NCBI GenBank assembly: GCA_937919085.1
Contig: CALFRN010000038.1
Location: 1-38,470, forward strand
Length of the DNA stretch: 38,470 nt
Source of the DNA: an uncultured Reyranella sp.
GTDB taxonomy: Bacteria > Pseudomonadota > Alphaproteobacteria > Reyranellales > Reyranellaceae
Direction: 5' to 3'
The position numbers were made by a program, and so were the translations under genes. Position 1 is the first letter of the stretch; each line of letters starts with the position of its first letter. Under the pieces are notes generated by a model, which was not told the origin of the DNA, ran no database searches, and was given only the letters and a program-made list of their open reading frames with translations. Shown here in pieces: positions 18,576-27,054 of this stretch.

Positions 18576-19511
18576 CTAGAGCTGCTGTGCCCTGAAGGTA
18601 TCGCACTTGCCGGGGTCGCCACTGTCCAGGCCGATCCGGAACCAGCGCGTGCGTTGGGTACTGCTGCCGTGCGTGAAACTGTCGGGAACGACGCGGCCCT
18701 GGGCCTGGCGCTGCAACCGGTCGTCGCCGATTGCCGCGGCCGCCGCCAGGGCCTGGTCGATGTCGCGATCGTCGATCATCCTGCCGCCGCGCTGTCGGTC
18801 GGCGCGGTTGGCCCAGACGCCCGCGAAGCAATCGGCCTGCAGTTCGGTGCGCACGGAGAGCGCATTGCCGTCACGCTTGCTCATGCTCTGGCGCATCTGC
18901 TGTACCTTCCCCGAGATGCCCAGCAGGTTTTGCACGTGGTGCCCGATCTCATGGGCAATGACGTAAGCCTGCGGGAACTGGCCGGGCACTTGAAAGCGCC
19001 GGGCGAGTTCGTCGAAGAAGCCAAGATCGAGATAGACCTTCTGGTCGGCCGGACAATAGAACGGTCCCATGGCGGCCTGGCCGACACCGCACTCGGTCCG
19101 CGTGGCGTCGCGGAACAACACCAGCTTCGGCTCACGATACTGCCGGCCCATGTCGCGGAACAGGTCGGACCAAACATCCTCCGTGCTCTTCAGCACGCGC
19201 GATACGAACTGGGTCTCGGGCGTTGTGGCTGGGCGGGCCGTGCGACTTGGCGCCGGGGCGGGGGCGTAGCTGGCAGGCGCTTCGCTGCCGCCGCCGCCCC
19301 CCAGCAACGCGCCGGGATCGGCGCCCAGGACCAGTGCGATGACGACAAAGGCGACCAGTCCGAAGCCGCCTTTGAACAGTCCGCCGCCGCCGCTACCGAT
19401 CGGAATGCGGGGGCCGCCGAAGCCGCCGCCACCAAAGCCACCGCGACCGAAACCGCCGCCATCGTCGCGCCGGTCCTCGATGTTGCTGCTCTCGTCGCCA
19501 TCCATTTGCAT
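18576..19511 (-). CDS. Neutral zinc metallopeptidase (YpfJ/KPN_02809 family)
   Basis: The 311-residue protein begins with an acidic then glycine-rich stretch, has one transmembrane helix (about residues 50-63), a Pro/Ala linker, and a C-terminal metallopeptidase domain with AHEIGHHVQNLLG (HEIGHH at 187-192) and a downstream ELQADCFAGVWA supplying the third zinc ligand. The family is widespread and its physiological substrate is unknown. ATG at 19511 has GGAG seven bases upstream; a second ATG two codons later is possible. It is divergent from xth with 40 bases between the starts. Confidence 0.92.
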   Translation of the reverse strand: MQMDGDESSNIEDRRDDGGGFGRGGFGGGGFGGPRIPIGSGGGGLFKGGFGLVAFVVIALVLGADPGALLGGGGGSEAPASYAPAPAPSRTARPATTPETQFVSRVLKSTEDVWSDLFRDMGRQYREPKLVLFRDATRTECGVGQAAMGPFYCPADQKVYLDLGFFDELARRFQVPGQFPQAYVIAHEIGHHVQNLLGISGKVQQMRQSMSKRDGNALSVRTELQADCFAGVWANRADRQRGGRMIDDRDIDQALAAAAAIGDDRLQRQAQGRVVPDSFTHGSSTQRTRWFRIGLDSGDPGKCDTFRAQQL

Positions 19512-19551
19512 GGGAGGTCTCCAGGGTCGAGTTCGTCTATAGTGGCAGGCG

Positions 19552-20373
19552 ATGAGTCTCACCATTGCCACCTGGAATATCAATTCGGTCCGGCTGCGGA
19601 TCGCCAATGTCGAGCGCTATCTGCGTCTGCGCAAGCCGGACGTGCTCTGCCTGCAGGAAACCAAGTGCCCTGACGAATTCTTTCCGCATCTCGCGTTCGA
19701 GGCGCTGGGATACCGGCACCGCCTCGTCCAGGGCATGAAATCCTACAACGGCGTGGCGATCATCTCGAAGGTGCCGTTCGCTGCCACCTGCATCCACCAT
19801 CGCTGTGGCAAGGAAGATTGCCGCCATATCGAGGCTGCACTCGATCTCGGCGGCGATCCCATCCTGATCGACAATCTCTACATTCCGGCGGGTGGCGACA
19901 TACCGGACCCCGTCGAGAACGTGAAATTCGCGCACAAGCTCGATTTCTACCGCGAGATGGCGCGCTGGTACGCCGAGCGCAAGCCCCGGCCGCGCGCCCG
20001 CAAGGGCCTGCGCCGCATTGCCGTCGGCGATCTCAACGTGGCGCCGCTGGAACACGACGTGTGGAACCACAAGCAGCTCCTCAAGATCGTGTCGCATACG
20101 CCGGTGGAGGTCGACCTGTTCGGACAGATGCAGGCGTCACTCGACTGGATCGACGTGCCGCGCCGATTCGTGCCGGCCGCGGAGAAAATATTCTCGTGGT
20201 GGAGTTACCGCAACAACGACTGGCGGGCATCAAACCGCGGCCGGCGGCTCGACCATATCCTCGCGACACCGGCGCTGTCGGCGGCGATCAGCGGTTACCG
20301 CATCGACGCGGACCTGCGCGACTGGGAGAAGGCATCGGATCATGTGCCGGTGCTGGCGACGTTCGACGTCTGA
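19552..20373 (+). CDS. xth: Exodeoxyribonuclease III (AP endonuclease)
   Basis: The 273-residue enzyme is of the EEP (exonuclease-endonuclease-phosphatase) family. Catalytic motifs are WNINSVR near residue 8, LQETKCPDEFF with Glu36, AVGDLNVAPLEHDVW, the RLDHILAT segment and the final ASDHVPVLATF with the catalytic Asp-His pair. It removes abasic sites and 3'-blocked ends in base-excision repair. Length is typical. It may be co-transcribed with the small membrane-protein gene 12 bases downstream. Confidence 0.95.
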   Translation: MSLTIATWNINSVRLRIANVERYLRLRKPDVLCLQETKCPDEFFPHLAFEALGYRHRLVQGMKSYNGVAIISKVPFAATCIHHRCGKEDCRHIEAALDLGGDPILIDNLYIPAGGDIPDPVENVKFAHKLDFYREMARWYAERKPRPRARKGLRRIAVGDLNVAPLEHDVWNHKQLLKIVSHTPVEVDLFGQMQASLDWIDVPRRFVPAAEKIFSWWSYRNNDWRASNRGRRLDHILATPALSAAISGYRIDADLRDWEKASDHVPVLATFDV

Positions 20374-20385
20374 CGGGAGAGCGAA

Positions 20386-20628
20386 ATGCAAGTCCTCTAC
20401 ATCATCCTGATCGGCCTGCTGGTTGGCCTGGTTGCCCGGTTCCTCACACCTGGTCCCAATCCGCGCGGCATCATCGTCACCGTTGTGATTGGCGTGGTGG
20501 GTGCGGTGATCGCCACCTATGGTGGCCAGGCGCTCGGCCTCTATCACGTTGGCCAGGCCGCGGGATTTATCGGCTCGGTGATCGGCGCGGTCGTGCTGCT
20601 GGTACTGCTGCGGCTGATCGGCCGTTAG
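20386..20628 (+). CDS. GlsB/YeaQ/YmgE family small membrane protein
   Basis: This 80-residue hydrophobic protein has about three transmembrane helices and the glycine-rich pattern of the transglycosylase-associated (GlsB/YeaQ/YmgE) family: LIGLLVGLVARFLTPG, IVTVVIGVVGAVIATYGG and FIGSVIGAVVLLVLL. Members are often stress-induced; biochemical function is unknown. A GGGAG site precedes the ATG. Its TAG stop overlaps the TAA stop of the convergent methyltransferase by two bases. Confidence 0.85.
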   Translation: MQVLYIILIGLLVGLVARFLTPGPNPRGIIVTVVIGVVGAVIATYGGQALGLYHVGQAAGFIGSVIGAVVLLVLLRLIGR

Positions 20629-21113
20629 CCGGCACGATAGAGAAAGTAGCGATCCTTTGGCACGCCGGCCGGCTCAGGCAGGCGTTGCCACCGCGCCACC
20701 TCGAGCGGCTGATTGGCGAGTACGATGCCGCCCGGGGCCAGCAGTGCGTCGAGCGCCGGGCCGAGCCAGGAACCCATCGCCATGTTGGCGGCGTGGTCGC
20801 CGGTGCCGAGATCGGTATGGATCAGTACCGCTGTGGCGCCGAGCTTCCGGGTCGCAGCCACGATCGACTGGCGCGCCTCGCCGAGAAACAGCCGGTCGTC
20901 GGGCGGGACGCAATCGGGATGGGCCGCCACCTTGCGTTCGAAGACATAGATGTCGCGGCCGGGAAACAGTTCGCGCAGATGGTCGTAGGTGCGGCCATTG
21001 CCCAATCCGACTTCGAGGATCGGCCCCGCGAGGCCGTCGACGCTGGGCTTGAGGAAATTCAGGCAGTCCCGCTGCGCCTGCATGCGCGCGATGAAGCTGT
21101 CGAGGCGACTCAT
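20625..21113 (-). CDS. Small class I SAM-dependent methyltransferase
   Basis: The 162-residue protein has ILEVGLGNGRTYDHL as motif I, IYVFERKVAAHP where the ribose-binding acidic residue is expected, and a central AVLIHTDLGTGD segment, ending after the GGIVLANQPL strand. It is short for the fold and has no extra domain. The substrate is unknown. It lies nine bases after the cyclic-nucleotide-binding gene and is probably the last gene of the ABC-exporter operon. Confidence 0.78.
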   Translation of the reverse strand: MSRLDSFIARMQAQRDCLNFLKPSVDGLAGPILEVGLGNGRTYDHLRELFPGRDIYVFERKVAAHPDCVPPDDRLFLGEARQSIVAATRKLGATAVLIHTDLGTGDHAANMAMGSWLGPALDALLAPGGIVLANQPLEVARWQRLPEPAGVPKDRYFLYRAG

Positions 21114-21122
21114 GCTCTTTGA

Positions 21123-21578
21123 CTAATTCGGCTTCGTGGCAGCCTGCAATTTCCTGTTGGTGTCCTCCAGGCGGTGTGCCAGCTCGCGCATGATTTCGAT
21201 CGACAGCTGCGGAAATTCCTCTACCAGGCGGTAGAACATGTCCTTGGTGATCTTGAGCGTGCTCAGAGATTCGCGGGCCTTGATGGTGGCGGTGCGCGGC
21301 ACGTCGCATAGAATGGCGATCTCGCCGAAGAAGCTGTTCTTTTTCATCTCGGCCACGGCGATCTGGCCATCCGTACCTGCCTTGTCGATCAGCACGTCGG
21401 CCACGCCGCCCAGGATCACGTACATCGTGTCGCCCGGGTCGCCCTGATGGCAGACCTCCTGGCCGGCGGCAAAATTCACCCGCTCGCTGGTGAAAGCCAG
21501 AAGCTTCAGTTTGGCCTGTTCCATCTTTGAGAAGATCGGCACCCGCTTGAGCAACTCGACTTCTTCATTGAGGTTCAT
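21123..21578 (-). CDS. Stand-alone cyclic-nucleotide-binding domain protein
   Basis: The 151-residue protein is a single cNMP-binding domain with a C-terminal helix and no DNA-binding or kinase domain. The phosphate-binding cassette is intact: FFGEIAILCDVPRTATIKA, with the Glu that contacts the ribose and the Arg that contacts the phosphate, so binding of cAMP or cGMP is expected. It lies 18 bases downstream of the atypical ABC exporter gene and nine bases before a methyltransferase gene. A regulatory role on the exporter is an inference from position. The class III cyclase at 8145-9497 is a candidate source of ligand. Confidence 0.88.
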   Translation of the reverse strand: MNLNEEVELLKRVPIFSKMEQAKLKLLAFTSERVNFAAGQEVCHQGDPGDTMYVILGGVADVLIDKAGTDGQIAVAEMKKNSFFGEIAILCDVPRTATIKARESLSTLKITKDMFYRLVEEFPQLSIEIMRELAHRLEDTNRKLQAATKPN

Positions 21579-21596
21579 CGCGTCCTCCCTTCTGAA

Positions 21597-24308
21597 CTAC
21601 ACCGAAGCCATGAGTTCGGTGTAGAGGCCACCCTTTGCCGCCAGATCCGACGGCGTTCCTTGTGCGGTGATGCGACCGCCCTGCATGACGACGACCTGCT
21701 CGAACGGCTCGGCCTGCGCTGGCCTGTTCGCGATCCAAACCACCCCGCCATGCTGGGCCGCCAGGATATTGTCGCGGATGCGATCCTGGGTGCGGCCGTC
21801 GAACATGGCGAGCGCCTCGTTGACGATCAGGAGTTGCGGTCGCTTGACCAGCGCCCGCGCGATGCCGAGCTTTTGGCGCTGGGTCGCCGGCAGACGGCGG
21901 CCGGCAACGCCGACATTGTACTCCAGACCGACCTCGACGACCGAATCGCGCAGGTCGAGTTCGTTCAGCACCTCGGCGATCAGCGTGCCGATACGCTCCT
22001 CCGCCCGGGCCTGGCCATACACCAGGCGCCCGAACAGGATGTTGTCCTGCAGGGTGGCGGCGCTGTTGAAGCGCTCGAAGTCGTAGAATTCAACGCTGCC
22101 GCGCAAGTCGGCCGGCAGGCCTTTGGCGAAGGCGTGCCGGGCGGCCAGGATCCGTTCCTCCATGTCTGTGTCGATCAGTCCAAGACGATGGCGCGCCTCG
22201 ATGTAACGGAAGGGCAGCGTCATCAGGCGCGGCCGGTCGGCATCGGGCACGGCTTCGATGCCCTTGCCGCCCAGTCGCTGCAGCAGCAGCCGCACGTTGG
22301 GCAGCTCGTCGGCCGAGATGAAGCTGTACTGTTCGAACAGCGGGTTATCGGGTGACAGGCCCGAGAACAGCTCGACCATGGTCTCGGCGATGCTGAGGCC
22401 CATGCGTTGCAGATCGAGGTCGAGCCCCGTCACCCCCAGCACTGCCAGGACATAGGGTTCGGTGGCGATATTGTCGCCGTCGAACTGCTTTCCGAGTGGC
22501 GTGCCGAAGAGCAGGTTTTCGGCCACCGACAGGTTCTTGTTGTAGAGATCGCCATTGAACGGCTCGACCAGGCCGGCGTAGGTCTCGTTCTGCAGGCGGC
22601 CGTGCAGGTTATGGCGCGCCTTGAGGATCCTTTCGGCAAGATCTGGCCGCTGCGCGGCATCGATGGTGCCACGCAGCCCCAGCGAATAGATGTCTTCGTC
22701 GATCTCGACCAGCCGCAGCGCGTCGACGATCCGCGGCAGCAGGTCGGCCGGCCCGGTCGCGCCCGCCAGCTCGTAGTCTATCCAATCGGCGTTGGGGTCG
22801 AACGGTGGGTTGCCGGCTCGGCGCGATTCCTTCCAGAATACTTCACGCACGGTGCGCGTGGCGTCGTCATAGATGGCCGGATTCACCGGCCTGAACTTCA
22901 GTCCGAACAACAGGTTGTCACGCACCGACAGCGGAAAGAGATAGGTGTCCTGTCCGACATAGGAGGTACGCGCGCCCAGCACGTACTCGGGGATCTGGAA
23001 GAAGTCCTTGCCGTCGAGCCTAATCGAGCCGCTCGTCGGCAGCACCAGACGGGCCAGCACCTGGCCAAGTACGTCCTTGCCCGAGCTGGCGCCGCCGATC
23101 ACCGCCAGCCGGGTCGAGGTCGGCACGACCATCGAAACGGCGTCGAGCAGCCGCACCCTTCCGTCTTCGGAGAAGGTCACCCCGGAGAGGGCGAGTTCCT
23201 TGCCGAGCGGTGGCGTCGGGCCGTCCGGGATCGCCTGCAGCTCCGGCAGCATCATCCCCTCGGGCTGGAACTGGTCGATCACCTGTTCGTACTTGATCTG
23301 CACGTCCTGGCGCTGCTGGTCCCAGTCGAGCAGCTCCTTGATCGGCGACGGCAGATCCTTGTAGGCGAGCAAAACGCCGACCACGGCGCCCACGTCCATC
23401 TTGCCGGTGATCGCGAAGTAGCCGCCGATCAGATAGATCGCAAATGGCGTGGCCTGGGAGAGAAAGGTGTTCCAGAATTTGGCAACGAACTTCTTCTGGT
23501 AGAGATCGAAGCGAATCTTGAAGATACGGCCCAGCCGTTCGGAAATGTCGGCGCGCTCGTAGTTGGCCGCACCATGAACGTGGATTTCGTGAACGCCGTC
23601 GGCGGTTTCGGCGATGCGGCCGGCGAGCAGCCGCGCCGTGAGCTGCCGCTCGCGACCGAGAATCAGCACCGGGCGGCGCAGCCTCGGCACGATCGCCATC
23701 TGCACCCCCAGCAGGATGACAACGACGAAGCCCAGCAGCCAGTTCTGCAGCATGATGAAAATGATGGCCGTCAACGCCTGGCCACCGAGGAACATCGGTG
23801 CGACGAAGGCGTCGCCGATGAAGCCGCCCAGCGGTTCGACCTCGTCCTTGACCATGGTGGCCAGCTCGGCCTGCTTGACCTTGCGGAAATGGGCGGCCGG
23901 GAAGCGCAGGATTCGGTCGTAGAGTTCGTAGCGCAGGCGGCGCAGCATGCGCTCGCCCATGCGGCCCTTTTGGGTATTGATCGTCTTCTTGAACAGGCCG
24001 TTCACCGCCACGGCGCCCAGGAAGACGAAGCTCATGACGACGAGGTATTGGAGCTGGTCGACCTGGAAGCCGTCGAAGAAGCGGATCACCGTGCCGGGCA
24101 TGATGGCCGAAAGGTCGAGTTCCCAGACCAGGAAGGGGATGGTTTTGCTGTCCTTGAAGGCGTTGCCCTGGATGCCGTTGTTGATGACAGCCTTCGGCAC
24201 GGTAAGCGACAGGAAGTAGAAGACCTGCGCCAGCACCACGAGCGCCAGGATCACAAGCTGCTCGGGCCTGCTGTGGCGCCAGATGTAGGTGAACAGATTG
24301 CGTTGCAT
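21597..24308 (-). CDS. Atypical ABC exporter with degenerate, internally repeated ATPase domain
   Basis: This 903-residue protein has an exporter-type transmembrane domain (residues ~15-340) followed by one greatly enlarged nucleotide-binding domain. Walker A is GGASSGKD (405-412), with Asp instead of Ser/Thr after the Lys; the Q-loop Gln453 is present. Walker B and signature come some 400 residues later instead of about 100: LPATQ (806-810) replaces LSGGQ, Walker B is LLIVNE with Asn830 for Asp though Glu831 remains, and the H-loop His is Asn861. Three copies of a segment around N-[LI]-LFG (465-469, 598-602, 756-760) show that the helical part has been multiplied. The start at 24308 is the ATG before QRNLFTYIW; no strong binding site is seen. 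A cNMP-binding gene follows. ATP hydrolysis may be weak or absent; substrate unknown. Confidence 0.85.
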   Translation of the reverse strand: MQRNLFTYIWRHSRPEQLVILALVVLAQVFYFLSLTVPKAVINNGIQGNAFKDSKTIPFLVWELDLSAIMPGTVIRFFDGFQVDQLQYLVVMSFVFLGAVAVNGLFKKTINTQKGRMGERMLRRLRYELYDRILRFPAAHFRKVKQAELATMVKDEVEPLGGFIGDAFVAPMFLGGQALTAIIFIMLQNWLLGFVVVILLGVQMAIVPRLRRPVLILGRERQLTARLLAGRIAETADGVHEIHVHGAANYERADISERLGRIFKIRFDLYQKKFVAKFWNTFLSQATPFAIYLIGGYFAITGKMDVGAVVGVLLAYKDLPSPIKELLDWDQQRQDVQIKYEQVIDQFQPEGMMLPELQAIPDGPTPPLGKELALSGVTFSEDGRVRLLDAVSMVVPTSTRLAVIGGASSGKDVLGQVLARLVLPTSGSIRLDGKDFFQIPEYVLGARTSYVGQDTYLFPLSVRDNLLFGLKFRPVNPAIYDDATRTVREVFWKESRRAGNPPFDPNADWIDYELAGATGPADLLPRIVDALRLVEIDEDIYSLGLRGTIDAAQRPDLAERILKARHNLHGRLQNETYAGLVEPFNGDLYNKNLSVAENLLFGTPLGKQFDGDNIATEPYVLAVLGVTGLDLDLQRMGLSIAETMVELFSGLSPDNPLFEQYSFISADELPNVRLLLQRLGGKGIEAVPDADRPRLMTLPFRYIEARHRLGLIDTDMEERILAARHAFAKGLPADLRGSVEFYDFERFNSAATLQDNILFGRLVYGQARAEERIGTLIAEVLNELDLRDSVVEVGLEYNVGVAGRRLPATQRQKLGIARALVKRPQLLIVNEALAMFDGRTQDRIRDNILAAQHGGVVWIANRPAQAEPFEQVVVMQGGRITAQGTPSDLAAKGGLYTELMASV

Positions 24309-24395
24309 CGAAACTCGTTTTGCGCGGGTCTCCGTTTGGTATATTCGATCAGCCCCTTGATTACATTCAATATTTTCGTACCGGCGGTGGGGTTC

Positions 24396-24454
24396 GCGCT
24401 GCCCCCCGGCTATGGCATAGTCGGACAACAGTCACCGGTCGGGGCAGAGGGCGC
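24396..24454 (+). other. Structured 5' leader of the glycosyltransferase operon
   Basis: CTGCCCC (24399-24405) pairs perfectly with GGGGCAG (24441-24447), and this stem encloses a second hairpin, CCGGCTA (24406-24412) with TAGTCGG (24418-24424). GCGC at 24396-24399 and 24451-24454 could extend it. A strong ribosome-binding site GGGGGAGG (24464-24471) follows, six bases before the ATG at 24478. An AT-rich stretch at about 24338-24377 probably holds divergent promoters, but no convincing hexamer pair was found. Confidence 0.4.
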
Positions 24455-24477
24455 TTCGGCAAAGGGGGAGGCGTCAT

Positions 24478-25761
24478 ATGCCCACCAGCAGCCGGTCCAA
24501 GCGTGTGCTGATCTATAGCCACGACTCCTTCGGGCTTGGACATGTCAGCCGTTGTCGCACCATCGCCAATGCCATCGTCGAGGCCGACCAGTCGGTTTCC
24601 GTCCTGATCCTGTCGGGTTCGCCGATGATCGGGTCCTACGAATTCCGTTCCGGCATTGATTTCGTGCGCGTGCCCGGCGTCATCAAGAACGTCACCGGCG
24701 ACTACGACTCGGCCAATCTTCGTGTGGTGGTCGAGCACACGCTGGAGATGCGGACCCGCATTATCCGGGACACCGCCGACATCTATCGTCCCGATCTCTT
24801 CATCGTCGACAAGGAGCCTCTGGGTCTGCGCGGCGAGGTCGGCCCGGCGCTGAGGCTGCTCAAGGACCGCGGTACGCCGCTGGTGCTCGGACTGCGCGAT
24901 GTCATGGACGACCCGGCGGCGCTGGCCCAGGAATGGGAGCGCAAGAACGTCGTACCGGCGCTGCGCGATCTTTACGACGAGATCTGGATTTACGGCCTGC
25001 CGCAGATCAACAAGCCGATGACCGGTATCGATCTACCGGCTTCGGTGCGGCACAAGATGGTCTACACCGGCTATCTGCACCGCGACCTGCCGCTGCATGC
25101 CGATATCCCGCACGAAGTCGGCGACATCGACGGGCCGTTCATCCTGGTCACCGCCGGCGGCGGCGGCGATGGCGAGGATTTGATCGACTGGGTGCTGGCA
25201 GCCTACGAAGCCGACCCGCATATTCCCTACGGCGCGGTAATCGTGTTCGGCCCGTTTATGTCGGCCACGGCGCGTGATGCATTCCGTGATCGTGCCGAGA
25301 AGTTCGCCAACATCCGCACGCTTACCTTCACCAACAATCTCGGCGCCCTGATGAAGCGTGCGGCGGGTGTCGTTGCGATGGGCGGCTACAACACGTTCTG
25401 CGAGATCCTGTCCTTTGACAAGAGGGCGATCATCGTGCCCCGTACCCGGCCGCGGCTGGAGCAGCTCATCCGCGCCCGCGCGGCCCGCAATATCGGCCTG
25501 ATCGAGATGCTCGATGCGGACAAGGGCCGGGATCCCCAGGCGATGGCCACGGCGCTGCGGCAGTTGCCGCAGCAGGGCCTGCCGAGCGATGTGGTGGTGC
25601 CCGGTCTGCTCGACGGCCTCGGTAACGTGTGGCGCCTCGTCGCCAAGCAGCTCATGCATCCGCACCGGGGCCCGGCGCCGCTCGACATGACGGCGAGTGC
25701 CGCCGAACCGGCGCCCGCCGGCGATCCGGTCGGCGGTTCGCCGGCGCGCGCCAGGATCTGA
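24478..25761 (+). CDS. MurG-like GT-B glycosyltransferase (COG4671-type)
   Basis: The 427-residue protein has a GT-B fold with an N-terminal half starting RVLIYSHDSFGLGHVSRC, the glycine-rich acceptor loop of MurG-like enzymes, and a C-terminal half with FILVTAGGGGDGEDL and the donor-binding AMGGYNTFCEILSF followed by RPRLEQLIRA. Donor and acceptor are unknown. It is the first gene of a long plus-strand operon; the ATG at 24478 has GGGGGAGG six bases upstream. A paralogous enzyme is encoded at 28796-29932. The C-terminal 30 residues are low in complexity (Ala/Pro-rich). Confidence 0.86.
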   Translation: MPTSSRSKRVLIYSHDSFGLGHVSRCRTIANAIVEADQSVSVLILSGSPMIGSYEFRSGIDFVRVPGVIKNVTGDYDSANLRVVVEHTLEMRTRIIRDTADIYRPDLFIVDKEPLGLRGEVGPALRLLKDRGTPLVLGLRDVMDDPAALAQEWERKNVVPALRDLYDEIWIYGLPQINKPMTGIDLPASVRHKMVYTGYLHRDLPLHADIPHEVGDIDGPFILVTAGGGGDGEDLIDWVLAAYEADPHIPYGAVIVFGPFMSATARDAFRDRAEKFANIRTLTFTNNLGALMKRAAGVVAMGGYNTFCEILSFDKRAIIVPRTRPRLEQLIRARAARNIGLIEMLDADKGRDPQAMATALRQLPQQGLPSDVVVPGLLDGLGNVWRLVAKQLMHPHRGPAPLDMTASAAEPAPAGDPVGGSPARARI

Positions 25762-25775
25762 CCGCTGGCCCACTG

Positions 25776-27050
25776 ATGTCGAGTTCGACCAGTGCAACGG
25801 GTGCGCGCGTCGCGGTCGTGTTGAAGGGCTGGCCACGGCTCTCCGAGACCTTCATCGCCCAGGAGATCGCCGGCCTCGAGGCCCGCGGTGTCGCGCTTGA
25901 AATCTGGTCGTTGCGCCGGCCGACCGACAAGTCGCTCCATCCCGTCCATGAACGGGTGGCCGCACGCACGGTCTATCTTCCGGAATACCTCAAGGACGAT
26001 CCGCGCCGTGTAATGGCAGGCTGGCGGGCATCACGTCGCCTGCCGGGCTACGCCGCCGCGCGGCAGAAATTTCTCGCCGATCTGCGGAGAGACCCGACGG
26101 CCAATCGGGTCCGGCGCTGGGGCCAGGCGCTGGTTCTGGCCGCCGAGCTGCCGCGGTCGGTCGATCGGCTCTATGCACATTTTCTGCATACTCCGGCGTC
26201 GGTGACGCGATATGCCGCCGCCTTGCGCAGCCTGCCATGGAGCGTGTCGGCGCATGCCAAGGACATCTGGACCAGCGAGCCGTGGGAGGTGAGCGAAAAG
26301 CTTGCGGATTGCGCCTGGCTGGCGACCTGCACCAATGTCGGCCTGCAGCGGCTGAAGGAACTGGCGCTGCAGCCCGAAAAGCTGCACCTCGTCTATCACG
26401 GGCTCGATCTTGCACACCTGCCGCCGCCACCGCCCATGCGGCCGCGCCGGAATGGGTCGGATCCGCACGATCCCGTCGTCGTGCTCTCGGTCGGCCGCAA
26501 GGTCGAGAAGAAGGGCTACGACGATCTGCTGGACGCGCTGGCGGCGCTACCGCGGGGGCTCAACTGGCGCTTCGAGCATATCGGCGCCGGGGGGCTTTCC
26601 GATCCTTTGAAGGCGAAGGCTGCATCGCTCGGTATCGCCGATCGCTGCGTCTGGCTCGGTGGGCAGCCGCAGAAGGCGGTGTTCGCGGCCCTCGCGCGCG
26701 CCGATCTGTTCGCACTCGCCTGCAAGAGGGCGGCTGATGGCGACCAGGACGGGTTGCCCAACGTATTGATGGAAGCAGCGCACCAGGGCCTGCCCGTCGT
26801 GTCGACGCAGGCCGCGGCGGTGGGCGAGTTCATCGAGGACGGCGAGACCGGTCTCCTCGTGCCGCCAGGCGCACCCAGCGCTCTTAGTGCGGCGCTCGCG
26901 CGCATGATCGCCGATCCCGACTTGCGCCAGTCCCTCGCGCGACGTGCCGGCGAGGTCGTGCGCACACGCTTCTCTTACGACGCCGGCATCGACTGGATAG
27001 CTACGGCGCTGGGACAGCACCACTCGGCCTCCGCCCGCGCGGCCGAGTAG
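25776..27050 (+). CDS. Family 4 glycosyltransferase
   Basis: The 424-residue GT-B enzyme begins RVAVVLKGWPRLSETFIAQEI, the start typical of the exopolysaccharide and colanic-acid type GT4 enzymes, and has the C-terminal Glycos_transf_1 domain: VLSVGRKVEKKGYDDLLDA, FAALARADLFALA and DGLPNVLMEAAHQGLPVVST with the catalytic EX7E-type acidic pair. The ATG at 25776, 14 bases after the previous stop, is preferred over an extension that overlaps the upstream gene. It probably adds a sugar to a cell-envelope or secreted glycan. Confidence 0.9.
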   Translation: MSSSTSATGARVAVVLKGWPRLSETFIAQEIAGLEARGVALEIWSLRRPTDKSLHPVHERVAARTVYLPEYLKDDPRRVMAGWRASRRLPGYAAARQKFLADLRRDPTANRVRRWGQALVLAAELPRSVDRLYAHFLHTPASVTRYAAALRSLPWSVSAHAKDIWTSEPWEVSEKLADCAWLATCTNVGLQRLKELALQPEKLHLVYHGLDLAHLPPPPPMRPRRNGSDPHDPVVVLSVGRKVEKKGYDDLLDALAALPRGLNWRFEHIGAGGLSDPLKAKAASLGIADRCVWLGGQPQKAVFAALARADLFALACKRAADGDQDGLPNVLMEAAHQGLPVVSTQAAAVGEFIEDGETGLLVPPGAPSALSAALARMIADPDLRQSLARRAGEVVRTRFSYDAGIDWIATALGQHHSASARAAE

Positions 27051-27054
27051 CCCC

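Noticed and set aside
22407-24518. A 703-codon open frame on the plus strand opposite the ABC exporter gene.
   Set aside because: It is antisense to a gene with clear ABC exporter features, is rich in His, Arg, Gln and Asp as typical of GC-rich shadow frames, and shows no domain.
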